Below, in pieces: positions 35,333 to 47,619 of a DNA stretch of 64,000 nt. Source of the DNA: Zingiber officinale. Taxonomy: Eukaryota > Streptophyta > Magnoliopsida > Zingiberales > Zingiberaceae. How positions within the stretch are numbered: position 1 is the stretch's first letter; every line of letters starts with the position of its first letter. The stretch lies in NCBI RefSeq assembly GCF_018446385.1, contig NW_024589856.1, positions 62,001 through 126,000 on the forward strand, read 5' to 3'. Below the pieces are notes generated by a model. The model did no database searches, was not told the DNA's origin, and saw only the letters and a list, made by a program, of their open reading frames with translations. A program made the translations under genes and the position numbers.

Positions 35333-38300
35333 GTTCACCACATTTGTCAAGAGCTACAAACTCAGATTCCATCGTCAATCTGGTTATTACGATTTGCTTA
35401 GAAGATTTCCAAGAAATGGTTGCACCGCTAAGAGTGAATACATATCCACTCGTAGACTTGGAGTTTTTTATGTCAGATATCCAGCTCGCATCGCTGTATC
35501 CTTCGATCACAGAAAGATATCTTGTATAGTGCATACCATATTCACGAGTATACCTTAAGTACCTCAGTACTCTTGTTATGCCTTTCCAGTGCTCAACACC
35601 GGGATTACTCATGTATCTACTCAGTTTACTTATTGTGTAGGCTAAGTCTGGTCGTGTACAACTCATTAAGTACATCAGACTTCCAATCACTCTAGAGTTC
35701 TCTAGCTGAGAGATACTTTCATCTTGATTTTTCGATAGATGTTGACTCGTATCTATCGGCGTTCGTGCCAACGCAGTATCACCCTTTGTGAATTTCTCAA
35801 GAATTTTGTCCATATAATGGAACTGACTAAGAACAAGTCCTTCTATGGTTCTAAGAATTTTGATTCCTAGAATTACATCAGCTGGGCCCATTTTTTTCAT
35901 ATCAAATCTTGAGTTCAACATATCTTCAGTGGATTTGATTATCTTATCATTACTCCCAACGATAAGTATATCGTCTACATAGAGGCACAAGATGACATAG
36001 TCATTCTCTGTGACTTTCATGTAGACACATTTATCACATTCATTAATCCTGAATCCAAATTCCTTCATGACATTATCAAATTTCTCATGTCACTGCTTCG
36101 ATGCTTGTTTCAAACTATATAATGACTTCACCAATTTACAAACCTTATTTTTTTGTCCTGACACAGAAAACCCCTCAGGTTGCTCCATGTAGATTTCCTC
36201 TTCTAAATCCTCATTTAGAAAAGCTGTCTTTACATCCATCTAATGTATTTCAAGATTTCATAGAGCGGCGATAGCCAACAGTACTCTACTGGAAGTTATT
36301 CTCGACACCGGAGAATATGTATCAAAGTAATCGAGACCTTCTAGTTGTCAGTATCCTTTGATTACCAATCTGGCTTTGTGTTTATCGATTATGTCATCTG
36401 ACTTCATTTTCTTCTTGAAAATTCACTTGCACTCTAGTGGTTTACTTCCTCGAGGAAGATCCACAAGTTCCCAAGTATGATTTTGCAAGATAGACTCTAT
36501 CTCAGATACAATTGCCTCTCTCCAGTGAGGTCCATCATATGAGCTTACTGATTCTGAGTAACTTCAAGGCTCACTTCCAACATAAAAGTGATAAAATTTG
36601 ATCCGTAGGATTTTTCTACCCGAGCTCTTTTTCTCCGTCTAAGCTCAGCCTCGATTGGTTCATCATCATCTTCTTGCCCTTTTGTTTCATATGCCTGCTT
36701 TGAGGAGCTTGCATCCTCTCAGGTCTTATACGGAAACACATGCTCGAAGAACGAGACATTTCTCGATTCTATTATCGAGTTCTATATATCTTTGGTGTTT
36801 GTGATTCATACACAACAAACCGATAAGCATTGATATTTTGTGCATATCTAATAAATACGCAATCAACAATCTTTGGTCTTATCTTAATTCTTCTCGGATC
36901 AGACATCAACACTTTGGTAAGTCACCCCCACAATTATAAATATTTGTAGGACGGATGTCTTCCATTCCACAAGTCATAAGGGCTCTTATCTATTTTCTTC
37001 TAAGACACCTTATTTAAAAGGTAATTAGTTGTAAACACAACTTTCCCCCACATGGGCTCTAACAATCCAGAGCTCAATAGAAGAGCATTCATCATCTCCT
37101 TTAAAGTTCGATTCTTTCGTTTAGCAACTCCATTTTGCTGAGGAGTATAAGGAGTGTTATTTCATGTCTGATCCCATGTTCAGCACACAACTCAGCAAAC
37201 GGTGATACATATTCACCATCTCAGTTACTTCGAACCACCTTAATCTTTCTATTAAGCTAGTTTTCAACCTCAGTTTTATAGAGAGCAAATTTCTCTATAG
37301 CTTCATCCTTACTTTTGAGAAGATACACATAAAGCATTTTGTGTTATCATCTATAAAAGTGATGAAGTATTTATTATCACCACGTGTTAGCGTAGTTTTT
37401 AGGTCGCACATATCAGTGTGGATAAGGTCAAGTGGTTCGTTACTTCTTTCAATATGTTGAAAGGATGACCTTGTCATTTTTGCTTCAACATAAATCTCAT
37501 ACTTGTGTTTTGGGCCAACGTGGAATGCAGGTATACTTTGCATGTTTATTAATCTACGTAACACATCGTAGTTAACATGTTCTAATCTACCATGCCACAA
37601 ACATAAAGACTCAAACATATAAGAGGAAGAGCTTTCATTTTTATTTATTTTGGGCCTAATGACCATTACATTGAGTTTGAATAACCCATCAGATAAATAG
37701 CCCCTTCCTACAAACATTTCATTCTTGGACAATACAACTCTGTCCGACTCAAAAATAATGCGAAAGTCATGCTTGCTTAACAGTGATCTGGATACTAGAT
37801 TCTTTCGAATCTCCGGAACATACAACACATTGTTCAGAGTAAGGTCCTTGCTTGAGTTCATCTTCAACACCACCTTTCTTGGCCCATGATGTTTGAGGTT
37901 GCTGAGTTCCCCATAAACAACTTGTCTCCAGTGACTTTTTAAAAGTTGTGGAGCAGCGATCCTTATTGCAGCAGGTATGTCTAGTGGCTCCAGTATTGAT
38001 CCACCATTGTCGCAAGTTTGAACCGATTAGGTTCAACTTAGAGACCATAGCGCAGAGGTCATCTATTTCTGGTCCCTCGTTCAGGTTGGCCTCCTGCTTC
38101 TTTTTCGGCTTCCTGCACTTCGAAGATTCACCCACTCTGTCACAGTTGAAGTACTTCCCAGAGAACTTCTTTTTGTTGATGCCTCCTTTGGGTCCCATCT
38201 TAGAAGACTTAGGGTTCTTCCATTTCAAGTTTTGACCGTGCTCGACCACGTTTGCTTTCACAGTAGTATGAGAGAACAATTTTCTCTCTGAACTCTTGTT

Positions 38301-38975
38301 GTCTTCTTCGATGCGAAGTTGAACAATGAGTTCCTCCACATTAGTCTCCTTCCACTTGTGTACTTCAGGTAGTTCTTGAAGTTCTTCCAACCGAGAGACA
38401 GTTTCTCAATGATAGCAGTCACCTGGAAGGTTTCACTCAGAACCATCCCTTCTGAGTGGATCTCGTGCAAGATCATCTGAAGCTCCTGGGCTTGGCTATT
38501 CACCGTCTTGGAGTCAACCATCTTATAGTCTAGGAATCAGCCCATGATGAACTTCTTGGCCCCTACATCCTACGACTTGTACTTCTTGTCCAAGGACTCC
38601 CACAACTCTTTAGTCGTTCTCTTCATGCTATATATAGCGTACAACGAGTCAGCAAGGCAGTTGAGGATGTAGTTTTGGCAAAGGAACTCAGAATGAGTTC
38701 ATGCCTCCACTGCACTGATGGTGTATGTATCAGCATTCTTAGCACGCTTGGAAGGGTCCTCGGTCAAGAATCGAGACAGATTGAGCGTGGTTAGATAAAA
38801 GAGCATCTTCTGCTACCACCTCTTGAAGTTCAGTCCATTGAACTTCTCTGGCTTTTCCCCGTGGTTGATTGACATAGTTCCAATCGGGGCGGAGGGGGCC
38901 TGCACGTGTTGAGTCTGTTGCACCTCAATATTCCGTTCTGTGGTCATCTCAACAGAATCGAATTTGTTTCAAGAT
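35333..38975 (-). mobile_element. Internal region of a decayed Ty1/copia element (gag-pol pseudogene)
   Basis: Domain order on the minus strand is gag, protease, integrase, RT, RNase H, the copia order. Pieces: gag (38521-38150) with a degenerate zinc knuckle (YFNCDRVGESSKCRK, where the first Cys and the His are lost); protease (about 38010) with WWINTGAT in place of D-T-G; GAG-pre-integrase (LWHGRLEHVN) and the integrase start (DLIHTDMCDLK) in 37873-37295; broken integrase and RT N-terminus to 36069; RT with LYVDD (35984-35961) and RNase H with SDASW in 36068-35295, cut off after DKCGE. Multiple frameshifts and stops make it inactive. Confidence 0.88.
38959..38974 (-). promoter_or_regulatory. 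Candidate primer-binding region, complementary to the element's own LTR
   Basis: Read on the minus strand, the base after the 5' LTR is followed by TCTTGAAACAAATTCG, where a primer-binding site belongs. It is not the usual TGG-starting tRNA complement. It is the exact reverse complement, over 16 bases, of CGAATTTGTTTCAAGA as found in the minus-strand LTR (plus-strand coordinates 34568-34583). See findings. Confidence 0.45.
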
Positions 38976-39240
38976 TGTTGGGAAAAATAATCTGTTGCCG
39001 GAGATTTTTAGGGACTTAGTTGAATTTAAAATTACACAGAATTTAAATTCAACTTACAATAGAGATGACCTGAGCGGATAATCTCAGACTGTCAGCAGGG
39101 GCTGATTTTTGCTATGTGTAGAAGAGCGACGGATCAGACTCAGTCGTCAACAGAGCAGATCTGCTGAGCAACAGGTCTGTGTTGCTGATCCGAGCAGTCG
39201 GGAGCACAGAGTCCGATCGAACAGAGCATCTAGGGTTGTA
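38976..39240 (-). repeat. 5' LTR remnant of the minus-strand copia element
   Basis: It starts TGTTGGGAAA on the plus strand (so ends TTTCCCAACA on the minus strand) and shares CAACTTA and GCGGATAATCTCAGA with the start of the LTR at 44818. Similarity is lost around 39240, where an AT-rich dispersed repeat begins. Confidence 0.6.
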
Positions 39241-39244
39241 AATG

Positions 39245-39835
39245 AACCAAGCGTTCGTGAACAACCTTGGTGTTCAGCTTAGTAAAAGCTTGTTTATGTT
39301 CGTTCAATATATATAAGATTAATTAAACAAACAAGCTTGAACAACTCGTTAAACTAAATAAACAAGCTTGAACACATATGTGTTGAGATCGTTAACGTTC
39401 GTGAACAACGTTTATGAACAATGTTCACAAAGCATATTCATTAATAAAACTATTTTCAATATGCTAACTAAATAATAAAATAAAATAAAATAAATAAATA
39501 AATTTAAATTATCAAGCTCAATAACCAATCAAATGATTAAAAATTTTAAACAATCAAACAAGCTTGAATTGAGAGTTTAATAACATCTAAATAAACCAAG
39601 TTCGAATCAAGCTCAAGTCAAGCTTGAATTGAGAGCTTGATAACATCTAAACGAACCAAACTTAAGCTAAGATTCAAACAAGCTCAAGCTCATAAAAATA
39701 AATCAAGCCAAGCTTGAACACTCGTTTCAAAAACTTGGTTCATTTTAAGCTCGGCTCGGCTCGGCTTGGTTACCTTATCAAACAAGCTTGAACACCCCAA
39801 AGTTTAGCTCAGCTCGGCTTGTTTACAGCTCTAGC
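39245..39835. repeat. AT-rich dispersed repeat with AAGCTTGAA motifs
   Basis: Dense runs of AACAAGCTTGAA, GAACCAAG and GTTCGTGAACAA, ending in a GCTCGGCTCGGCTCGGCTTGG block near 39755. A related copy in reverse lies at about 25740-26230. It resembles a common plant dispersed repeat; the class is uncertain. Confidence 0.55.
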
Positions 39836-39959
39836 CATACCATCGATACTAGACAAGAGACAAACGCTCGACGTTGTCCCAGCGAGTGATCTTGCTCTCC
39901 TGAGCAACCTCACACCCTCTCCCAACCTTAATGGGAGTCGGATCGAGAGAAGGTCGAAG

Positions 39960-42900
39960 ATAAAAAGGGCAAAAGTAAAATTGATTCTCTAGAAATGGTT
40001 AATATGATTTTGGGAGATCCAACAGATGACGATTCCACCCAAGCTCAGAAGGTTCATGGTCGCTGGTTAGAAAACTACTACGTCAACTTAGGTCATGGTA
40101 TAATTAATGGCCCTGTAAATAGATTTGGGCTTAGTGATTTGGAAGGGATGAAAATTCCCCATAATGATGCTCAGGTGATTGATGTTCTTATTGCCAATTA
40201 TATAGTAAAAAGGATGTTCATCGATATAGGCAGTTCTATCAACATTATCTTCAAAGAAGTCTTCGATCGACTACAACTAGATGGGGAGGAACTGTATCCC
40301 GTAAACACCTCTTTATTTGGATTCACAAGACATCAGGTACAACCGATGGGTTAAATTCATCTCTCTCTCTCTCCATAGGAGAAGAACCGGTGAGAAGGAC
40401 AAGACACACACATTTTCTCATCTTAAATACGGAGTCAGCTTACAATGTTATATTAGAAAAACTAGCATTGAATGCTATCCAGGCTGTAATTTTTTAATTT
40501 CCACCAAAAAGTAAATTTTCGCTAGATAACCAAATCGGGGAAGTAAAGGGAAGTCAACTGAAAGCCAAAAAGTGCACGAGTTGATTCTCAAAAGGTTCAC
40601 CAAACTCACAACACTTTTTCCCAAGTTACTAAGGAGACAACAATAACCCAACTTGAGAAGGGTCATGAAGATGTATAAATTCATCCTAGCCAACCAGAAG
40701 GGGTCACCCGGGTCACCATGGATCTTTACTCGAGACTCAGGGAAGAATTAATTGCATGTCTCTTACACAACTATGATGTCTTCGCCTGGTTGGCCAAAGA
40801 GGTTATAGGCATATTTCCTTCGGTAATAGTTCATCGACTAAACATAATTCTAGGAGCTTGACACATCTAGCAGAAGAAGTAAAAATTCTTACCAAAGCAA
40901 AATCAGGTGATTTAAGCAAAAGATCAATAAACTATTAAAAGTTGGGTACATACGAGAAGTTCAATTTTCTTCTTGGTTAGCTAAATATGCTACTAGTATC
41001 CAAACCTAGAGGCAAGTGACGAATCTGCATTGACTGCTGGAACCTCAATAAGGTATACCCAAAGGATTGTTATCCGCTCCCCTGTATCGACCTGTTGGTA
41101 GACTCGACTTTTGGTTGTGAGCTCATATGCATGTTGAATGCTTACCAAGTCTATCACCAAATTTTTTTACCTCTTGAGGATCAGGAAAAGATTAGTTTCA
41201 TCATCCCTAATGGAATCTTTTGCTACACTATCATGTCATTCGGCTTAAAGAAGGTAAGGACAACTAATCAATGGCTTATGGATCAAGTTTTCAAACACCA
41301 GATCAAAAAGAATGTGAAGGTATATGTGGATGATATTTTAATCAAGTCTGTACGAATAGAGACCTTGATCTTGGACATTAAGGAAATGTGTTGCACTCTA
41401 AGACAATGCTGGATAAAGCTAAACCTTATAAATATCTGCATAGTTAAAAGCTGGAAATTTCTCGGGTATATCATTACTGAACGAGGAATTGAAGCTAAAG
41501 GTTCAAGCTCTTCATAATATGTTGTCGCCTCACAATCTTAGAGAGGCATAACGTCTAGCCAACCGCATCACGACGTCGTCTCGATTTATCTCTCATTCGA
41601 CTACCAGAGTTTGCTATTCTTTACGGTGTTGAGGAAAGCCACTAAATTCGAATGGGATAAAAGATGCGATCAAACCTTTGTGGAGTTGAAGAAATATTTG
41701 TCTCGACTCCCGCTCCTCTCAAAACTAGCAATAGGCGAAATGTGTGGGTATACTTGTCGGCCTTTGACAGAGCAATCATTGTGGTCTTGTTACAATAGGA
41801 AGATAATGTACAACACTCGATATACTTTTTTAGTCACTTGTTAAAAAAAAAAATCTAAAAACAAGTACACTAACCTAGCTAGCATTCGGGTTGGCATTGT
41901 CTGCTCACTGATTAAGATCATATTTTCTTACTTACACAACCACAATTCCCACCAACAACAATCTAAGTCAAGTCCTAACTAACCCAGAAGCCTCTAGGAG
42001 GTTGATCAAATAGATCACTGAATTAAGTGAATATGATATTCAATATTAGCTAAGAACCACTATCAAAGTTCATGCCTTAGTTGATTTTCTCATTGAAATA
42101 CCTGAGAGAATGCTAGAGGGGACATGGAAGGTTTATGTGGATGACCCATCTACTCAGTATGGTAGCGGAATCGAGATTTTATTAATATCTCACCAAGAGG
42201 ATGTACTCCCTCTTTCCATCCAACTCGACTTTTGAGCGTTCAATAATGAAATAAAGTATAAAGCTTTGTTGGTAGGACATCAAGCAACCAAATAGGTGGG
42301 GGACTCTTGAGTCATAATCCACTCAGACTCCTAGCTAGTGACTCAACAAATAGCAGGAAATTTTAAAATAAAAATTAAATGACTATAATGCTATGCTAAT
42401 GCCTTTGAAAGACTCAGATCCCACTTTCAAGAAGTTAGTCTCCAAAAAATTCTCGAGTAGAGAATTAGAAAGTAGATGAATTAGTAAAACTAGCTAGCAC
42501 GCTATCAAACTAGAGGACTAAAGACGGCATATCTCAAGTTTTATTAATCTCTCAAGTTAACCAAACTTTAATCTAAAGTATACATGCCGACTGGCGAGTA
42601 TCCATCATGACCTATCTCAAGCAAGAAACTATGTCTATCAATCTTGAACAAGCCCAATTACTCAAAATGAGAGTTTCTCGATTTAATCTAATCGAGGATA
42701 TATTATATCATCGGTCATTCTCCCGACCCCTCCTCAAATGTCCGAGCCTGGACGATGTTGATTATGTTATGCGAGAAATTCATGAGGGCATATGTGGAAA
42801 TCATACTGGGAGGGGGAGGGGGACATTAGCCTGGACCAGATTGGCCAGGACATTGGACTCGGGGGCCGAACGAAGAAAAATTGTTCCATCCCTTATGGGA

Positions 42901-43187
42901 TAATGGGATGCCCTTAATCAAACCATGACCTACCCCAGAGAAAAAGAATACTCCATCATCTATCTTCTTGGGATAAAATAAATAGTGGAAAAGATGAGCA
43001 GTATTGGGAATTCGATATAATTGGAATAGAATAACCACTCTAGTCAAGATTCAGAAGAAGTTCGGTCCCAACTGAGATAAGAGAATACGAAAGTATTGAG
43101 ATATTTTAGCGAATAATGTAGGAATGGAAAAGTGTAATTCGCTCAGTAGATGACTCCTAAAGAAGGTCACACACTCAGGGGGAGGAC
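39960..43187 (+). mobile_element. Internal region of a decayed Ty3/gypsy element (Tat-like, two RNase H regions)
   Basis: Plus-strand order: gag-protease junction and protease in 39995-40354 (LEGMKIPHNDA, then FIDIGSSINIIF where I replaces T of the D-T-G triad); broken RT N-terminus 40690-41090; RT 41095-41517 (YHQIFLPLEDQEKISFI, FCYTIMSFGLK, VKVYVDDILIKS); first RNase H about 41611-41840 (FEWDKRCDQTFVELKKYL); a second RNase H-like block near 42120-42290 (TWKVYVDDPSTQYGSG and FNNEIKYKALL); and an integrase N-terminal piece 42607-42830 (DDVDYVMREIHEGICGNHTG). Stops and frameshifts are frequent and the integrase catalytic core is missing. A second RNase H after the first is a feature of the Tat/Athila branch of plant gypsy elements. 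Confidence 0.82.
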
Positions 43188-44636
43188 TGTCTAGATGGTC
43201 ATTGACGTTGGGAAGTATTAGGCCATGATCGGCCGAAATCCCATAAGAAGTCCTTAATTGGTTTAAAGCACCACTGCTAAAACTTGATTCTACGGACCTA
43301 TACTAGAGAGAAGATGACTATTCCACAGCCATCACCAACTGAATATTGGATCACATAAGGAAACAAGGAAGAAGGGTCGCCCAAGGAAGACTAATGTAAC
43401 TAGCAGGGAAGACGAGACTTACTCTAAGAAGAAAGAAATAGCCCAAGAAAGACGATGGAATGTGGCGTACGCACGAACAAGGGTGGTAGAAATATGACAA
43501 TAGCCTTTGATGCAACCTAATTTATATCCTTGTTAAATATGATATGACAGTTGGATCAGGGGTTTTATGAGAAAAAGGGGTAATATCAGTTGTTCGATCA
43601 AGCTAATTGATAACACCATGGAAGATGTTCTCGTCTTCCAGCCAAAAAGTCACCTCACATTAATGTGATATAACTTTGGAGACAATGGTGGTCTCTGGGC
43701 GCGAAAGTGAAGGCTAATAAAGCATGTTCCATATTTAATGACCATGGCGACATTTAAGGAATAAATCTAGTCAAAGCCTTACCCAAGATTTTCTCTTTGC
43801 CACGTGACAAACTAATCAAGATACAAGAAGATGTCTTGTTGCATCATATTAGTCAAATTAGTCGGATTATCGCCTCTTTCGACTAAATTTGAAGGAGACA
43901 TTAGTGATATGAAAAGTAATCAAGAGCGGTCACGTAGCCTTAGGAAGTTAATATTCTTGCCACAAGAACGGCCACATAGCCCCAAGAAGTCAATATTCTT
44001 GCCAAAGCGACGGTCAAACGTAATTAAGGAAAGTCCTGACTCCCGATTCTGACTCCTGACTCCTGACTCCAATTTTGACTCTTGACTTGGGTTCCACTCA
44101 ATTGACTTCAATTTTTTATTCCCGTTCCAAGCGCCCCTCAATTGAAACCAAAATAGCCCCATCTGTCAGAAGTTAAAACGATGAGCTATCATTTGATGAG
44201 AATGTGGGCAACGTGGTCGTTATGGAGAGGAAGGTGGGAAACATAGTCATTTATCCCAAAATAAATGAGCAACAATGACCATTTATTTTTGAAAAACATG
44301 GTAACGATGGCGGGGAACTAGGAGCGCGAGGAGAACGTGGAGGATAATCATGATCCTATAAAAGATAATCTGTCCTCAAGAGAAGGGGTGCATGTATAGA
44401 TCACCAAAAACCCGAATTCCTTTGCGCTTCTTCCACTTTACTTCTTATTTGAGCATCGGAGTGGCTGCATCAGAGAACCCCTGGTCATCATTCTAACTTG
44501 CTCCCTTTGGCGTGTTTTTCCTCTTAGGCTCTTTGGAAAAAGCTTCACAAGACCATATGCCCGGGCAATCGACAAATTATCAGCTCTCAGTGACCAATCA
44601 CTGTGAGTTGACCATCGACATTCTCAAGCGGGATCA
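43188..44636 (+). repeat. Probable 3' LTR of the gypsy element
   Basis: A purine tract, CAGGGGGAGGAC (43176-43187), is followed by TGTCTAGATGG, as expected for a polypurine tract and LTR start. The segment ends in CTCAAGCGGGATCA, the type of end seen in Tat-like LTRs before their primer-binding site. Inside, about 43920-44020, is a 54-55 bp direct duplication with AATATTCTTGCCA, and GACTCCTGACTCCTGACTCC near 44048. Borders are inferred. Confidence 0.5.
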
Positions 44637-44817
44637 GTATATAATGTGAAGTATTTAGTTTAAAAGTTGTTTTGAGTAGTTTGTTGACTGGAGTTTTAGT
44701 CTCTAATTTTACAGTGGTGGAAGCTTGTTTATGTTCTCTAATTGTTTTCATGTTTTTGTTAGAGATTAAGCTACGGTAGTCATTGGATAATTTTATTGCC
44801 AGAAATAGAGGGGAAAT
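44637..44817. other. Unassigned AT-rich spacer
   Basis: Between the presumed gypsy LTR end and the next LTR; nothing recognised. Confidence 0.3.
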
Positions 44818-45895
44818 TGTTGAATTGAAATCGAATTCAACTTCAACTTATTTGTTGGGTGATTAGAGTGGATAATCTTAGATTGTTAAGTAGGGAAGGA
44901 TGAGCTACTTGGATGGCTACTGAGCTACCTTATATGACCGAGTTTGAGTTGTTGAGTTACTTGAGTGCCAAGTTGGATGAATTGCTGAGTCACCCGACTG
45001 TCAAGTTGACCGAGTGTCGAATCACCAAGTATAAGTTAGCTGAGTGCTCCCGAGTGGAAGTTGAGTCCATGAGTAGATGAGTGCTGAGATGCTGACTCAG
45101 CCGAGTGCTAAGACGCTAAGTCAGCCGAGTGTTGAGACACTAAGTCAGCCGAGTGCCAAGACGCTAATTGCTTCGAGTGTTGAGTCAACCAATATGCCAA
45201 GTCAGTTGAGTGTCGAAACTGTACGCAGTTTCTTTAAAACAAATTTGTCCCCCTCCAATAGTGCTTCAAAGTTATGATGGATATATATTTCCCATGATAC
45301 AACGGGAAGACTATGTCGACAACCAAACACTAATTGTTCATGGTGAACTGAGTGAGTATCCGGGCGTTGTCACCAATAGAGCTATCAAACGAGTGCAAGA
45401 CAGAAAGAAAGAATGGGGAACGAAGATGGAGGAGTTTCTTTGCTAATGTGTCTCTTCGTTTTCCAAGATTATGGAGGATCTCCTTATATAGGAGCTTCAT
45501 ACCTTTGCTATAAGAAATGACCGAATAAAGATTATTTATCGTCATTACACATTGAACTGAAAATGTCAGTCGTCGATGACTAATGACACTCATCGCTTAC
45601 AGAATCTCAATTAATCAGCGATTAATTTATCCGTTACACATCAACACATGCAAAAGAATTATCCATGTGATAATATATTTGTTGTTCCACTTGGATAAAT
45701 TTTGCCCCTACCGATCCAGCATTCGACATGCGCAGGTTGTGCTCACACACAAGTCAACTTGATACAGTACAATCCAGACCCTTAATTTGCACCTATACGA
45801 GCGCACGTGAGAGAGAGAGAGTATCCTCGTACATTTGTTCATAAGAATACTTATGAATCAATATTAATCAATTAACATACTTTAAAATTTCCAAC
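44818..45895. repeat. Solo copia LTR, same family as the 34-39 kb element
   Basis: It begins TGTTGAATTG like 38976 and then follows the 34.5-35.3 kb LTR through TATGATACAACG... and the final part near 45895 (TTTCCAAC). No internal region is attached on either side. No target duplication was found, so it may be old or one border may be off. A TATA-like TTATATAGGAG at about 45484 corresponds to those in the other copy. Confidence 0.65.
45097..45168 (+). repeat. 24-bp minisatellite inside the solo LTR
   Basis: Three consecutive 24-bp units start at 45097, 45121 and 45145, each opening TCAGCCGAGTG. Diverged units extend left to about 44940 and right to about 45230. Because 24 is a multiple of three, a frame stays open across it and yields a repetitive TLSQPS(A/V) peptide, which is not evidence for a gene. 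Confidence 0.8.
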
Positions 45896-46204
45896 GTGGA
45901 ACTAAAATATTCACAATGAAATCTTTTTTTTTTTCTCCACCTCATTTTCATTCACGTATATCCAATAATATTAACTTGATATTAAAATTGTATGGTTGAC
46001 ATCAATTTTAGATCAAAGAGAAGAATCTTAAGGTTTTCTTGATTTGTAACGTTGGGCTGTATGCAAAGTCTGTAACTTGTTGGATGGTTGAACCTGTTGC
46101 AAATATTTGTTGTAACTTATGATATTACGGTTTTGATTGCCAAAGCTTTGACTAGGTTAAGTTGCATTATTTTGCCATTGATTGTCAACTCTCTTTCCAT
46201 TATT

Positions 46205-46436
46205 CAGGTTTGAGAAAGTTTGTGGATGATGCTTCCAAGTTTCAGAATGATAAGCTTACAAACGCTGTGGTTACAGTTGCTGCTTACTAGTTACTTCTAA
46301 CGGATGCTGGCCATATTGCTGGTTTAGAAGTTCTTCGTATCATTAATGAGCCAGCTACATCATTGGCCTATGGGTTTTTAGAAGAATGAAACTATTCTGG
46401 TATTTGATTTAGGAGGTGGAACTTTTGATGTTTAAG
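46205..46436 (+). pseudogene. Hsp70 fragment (plastid-type), broken
   Basis: Translation in shifting frames gives LRKFVDDASKFQNDKLTNAVV, then AY followed by a stop where FNDSQR is expected, then [22 protein letters not shown], and NYSGI-like remains of ETILVFDLGGGTFDV. This is the nucleotide-binding domain of an Hsp70, with the LRKLVDDASKF form typical of stromal or bacterial-type members. A TTATTCAG acceptor sits at its left edge and a GGTAAAC donor-like site follows GATGTTTAA at its right edge, so it looks like a copied genomic exon, not a reverse-transcribed mRNA. Confidence 0.82.
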
Positions 46437-47215
46437 GTAAACAGGCTTGTTGAAGTTTATTTGTTTTCTATTTTTTCTTGTTTATCTTGTTCCATTTTTA
46501 GTTGTCTTTTGTACCTTTTCTGATTACTAAGACTTTTAGGCATTTTAATCTTGTAATGAACATTTTGGTTGCTTGCAATTTACCCATTCTTAGTATTCGG
46601 TAATTAATCTTTGGTGTTGATTGCTTCATGTATTGAAAGAGCATTTTGTACTGGCATCTTGTGAGCTTCATGTCATTGACTTCAACTGTGTTCAAATCAA
46701 ATACATACATATTATTTGAATAATTTGAAATTGTTTTAGCAAAAAAACAATATTGAACTAGTAACACTGAACCGGGATGACAAGTTCGGTCCCATAAATA
46801 TTTTTCATCGGCGGTTAGGATAAATCAGAAAGCGCTTAGGATGGATGCCCGAAAAATTAAGCATTCTATAATTATACGTCCCAATGCACTATTACTAGGA
46901 TTAAATAGTAGATTATTGAGTGATAATTTGATACCTTTCCATTGCAGCATAGCCAGGGTCGTGAAATTGGTTTTAGTGCACCTATTGTATGTTACAAGAA
47001 TGAAAATTTAGTTGTTAACCTATAAATGAAAATTCAGATTACAGAACTTATAATACTATATGCCTCACTATTTTATCCATATGGAATACTTTCCGTGTTG
47101 ACAAACATAAGGCTTTAGTTGTGTTGCCTAAGATTAATTGAATAGATTGGATGAGAACAGGTCAAAAATTGATTTCAAGGATTAATTTGGAATTGAGCAG
47201 TATGTTCATATTTCT
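46437..47215. other. Non-coding DNA, possibly intron sequence copied with the Hsp70 exon
   Basis: AT-rich with no coding signal. The part just after 46436 begins with a donor-like GGTAAACAGG and could be the following Hsp70 intron. Extent of the copied segment is unknown. Confidence 0.35.
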
Positions 47216-47457
47216 GAAATGATTTAGCAGATGTCCCTCGGGGCGATACAATGGTTAAGATACAGGGTATTGACAAATAAAATTTTGAAATCGAAACTCG
47301 GCGCATTCAAGCATGCTTTCCTCTATATCTTAATCACCTGCACTAATGATTAGTAGTTATCTGTGATTTACCTCCTCCATGTTGGCCTAGGGACAAATTG
47401 ACAGGAATATTGGGAGCGAGCGAATCACCTTTTACCATAGGAAATTATTTAGCCGAT
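47216..47457 (+). mobile_element. tRNA-derived SINE (Au-like) with target-site duplication
   Basis: Element body 47233-47440 on the plus strand, with GGGGCGATACAATGGTTAAG (A box), TGAAATCGAAACTCGG (B box) and GATTTACCTCCTCCATG, the same layout as the intronic copy near 30.8 kb. A 17-bp direct repeat, GAAAT(G/T)ATTTAGC(A/C)GAT, flanks it at 47216-47232 and 47441-47457 with two mismatches. More mutated than the intronic copy, so older. Confidence 0.88.
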
Positions 47458-47619
47458 AAAGAAACTACTTCTATTTCTTCTAGGTTAAACTTCATGACAT
47501 CATGATGATCCTAAGCAAGTTTTTTGAAAGTATATGCATGTGGGATGTCTGGAAGGAGATTACGGTGACAAAAAATTAATTTAGATTCATATATAAAAAA
47601 TCGACAATAGAAACTATAC

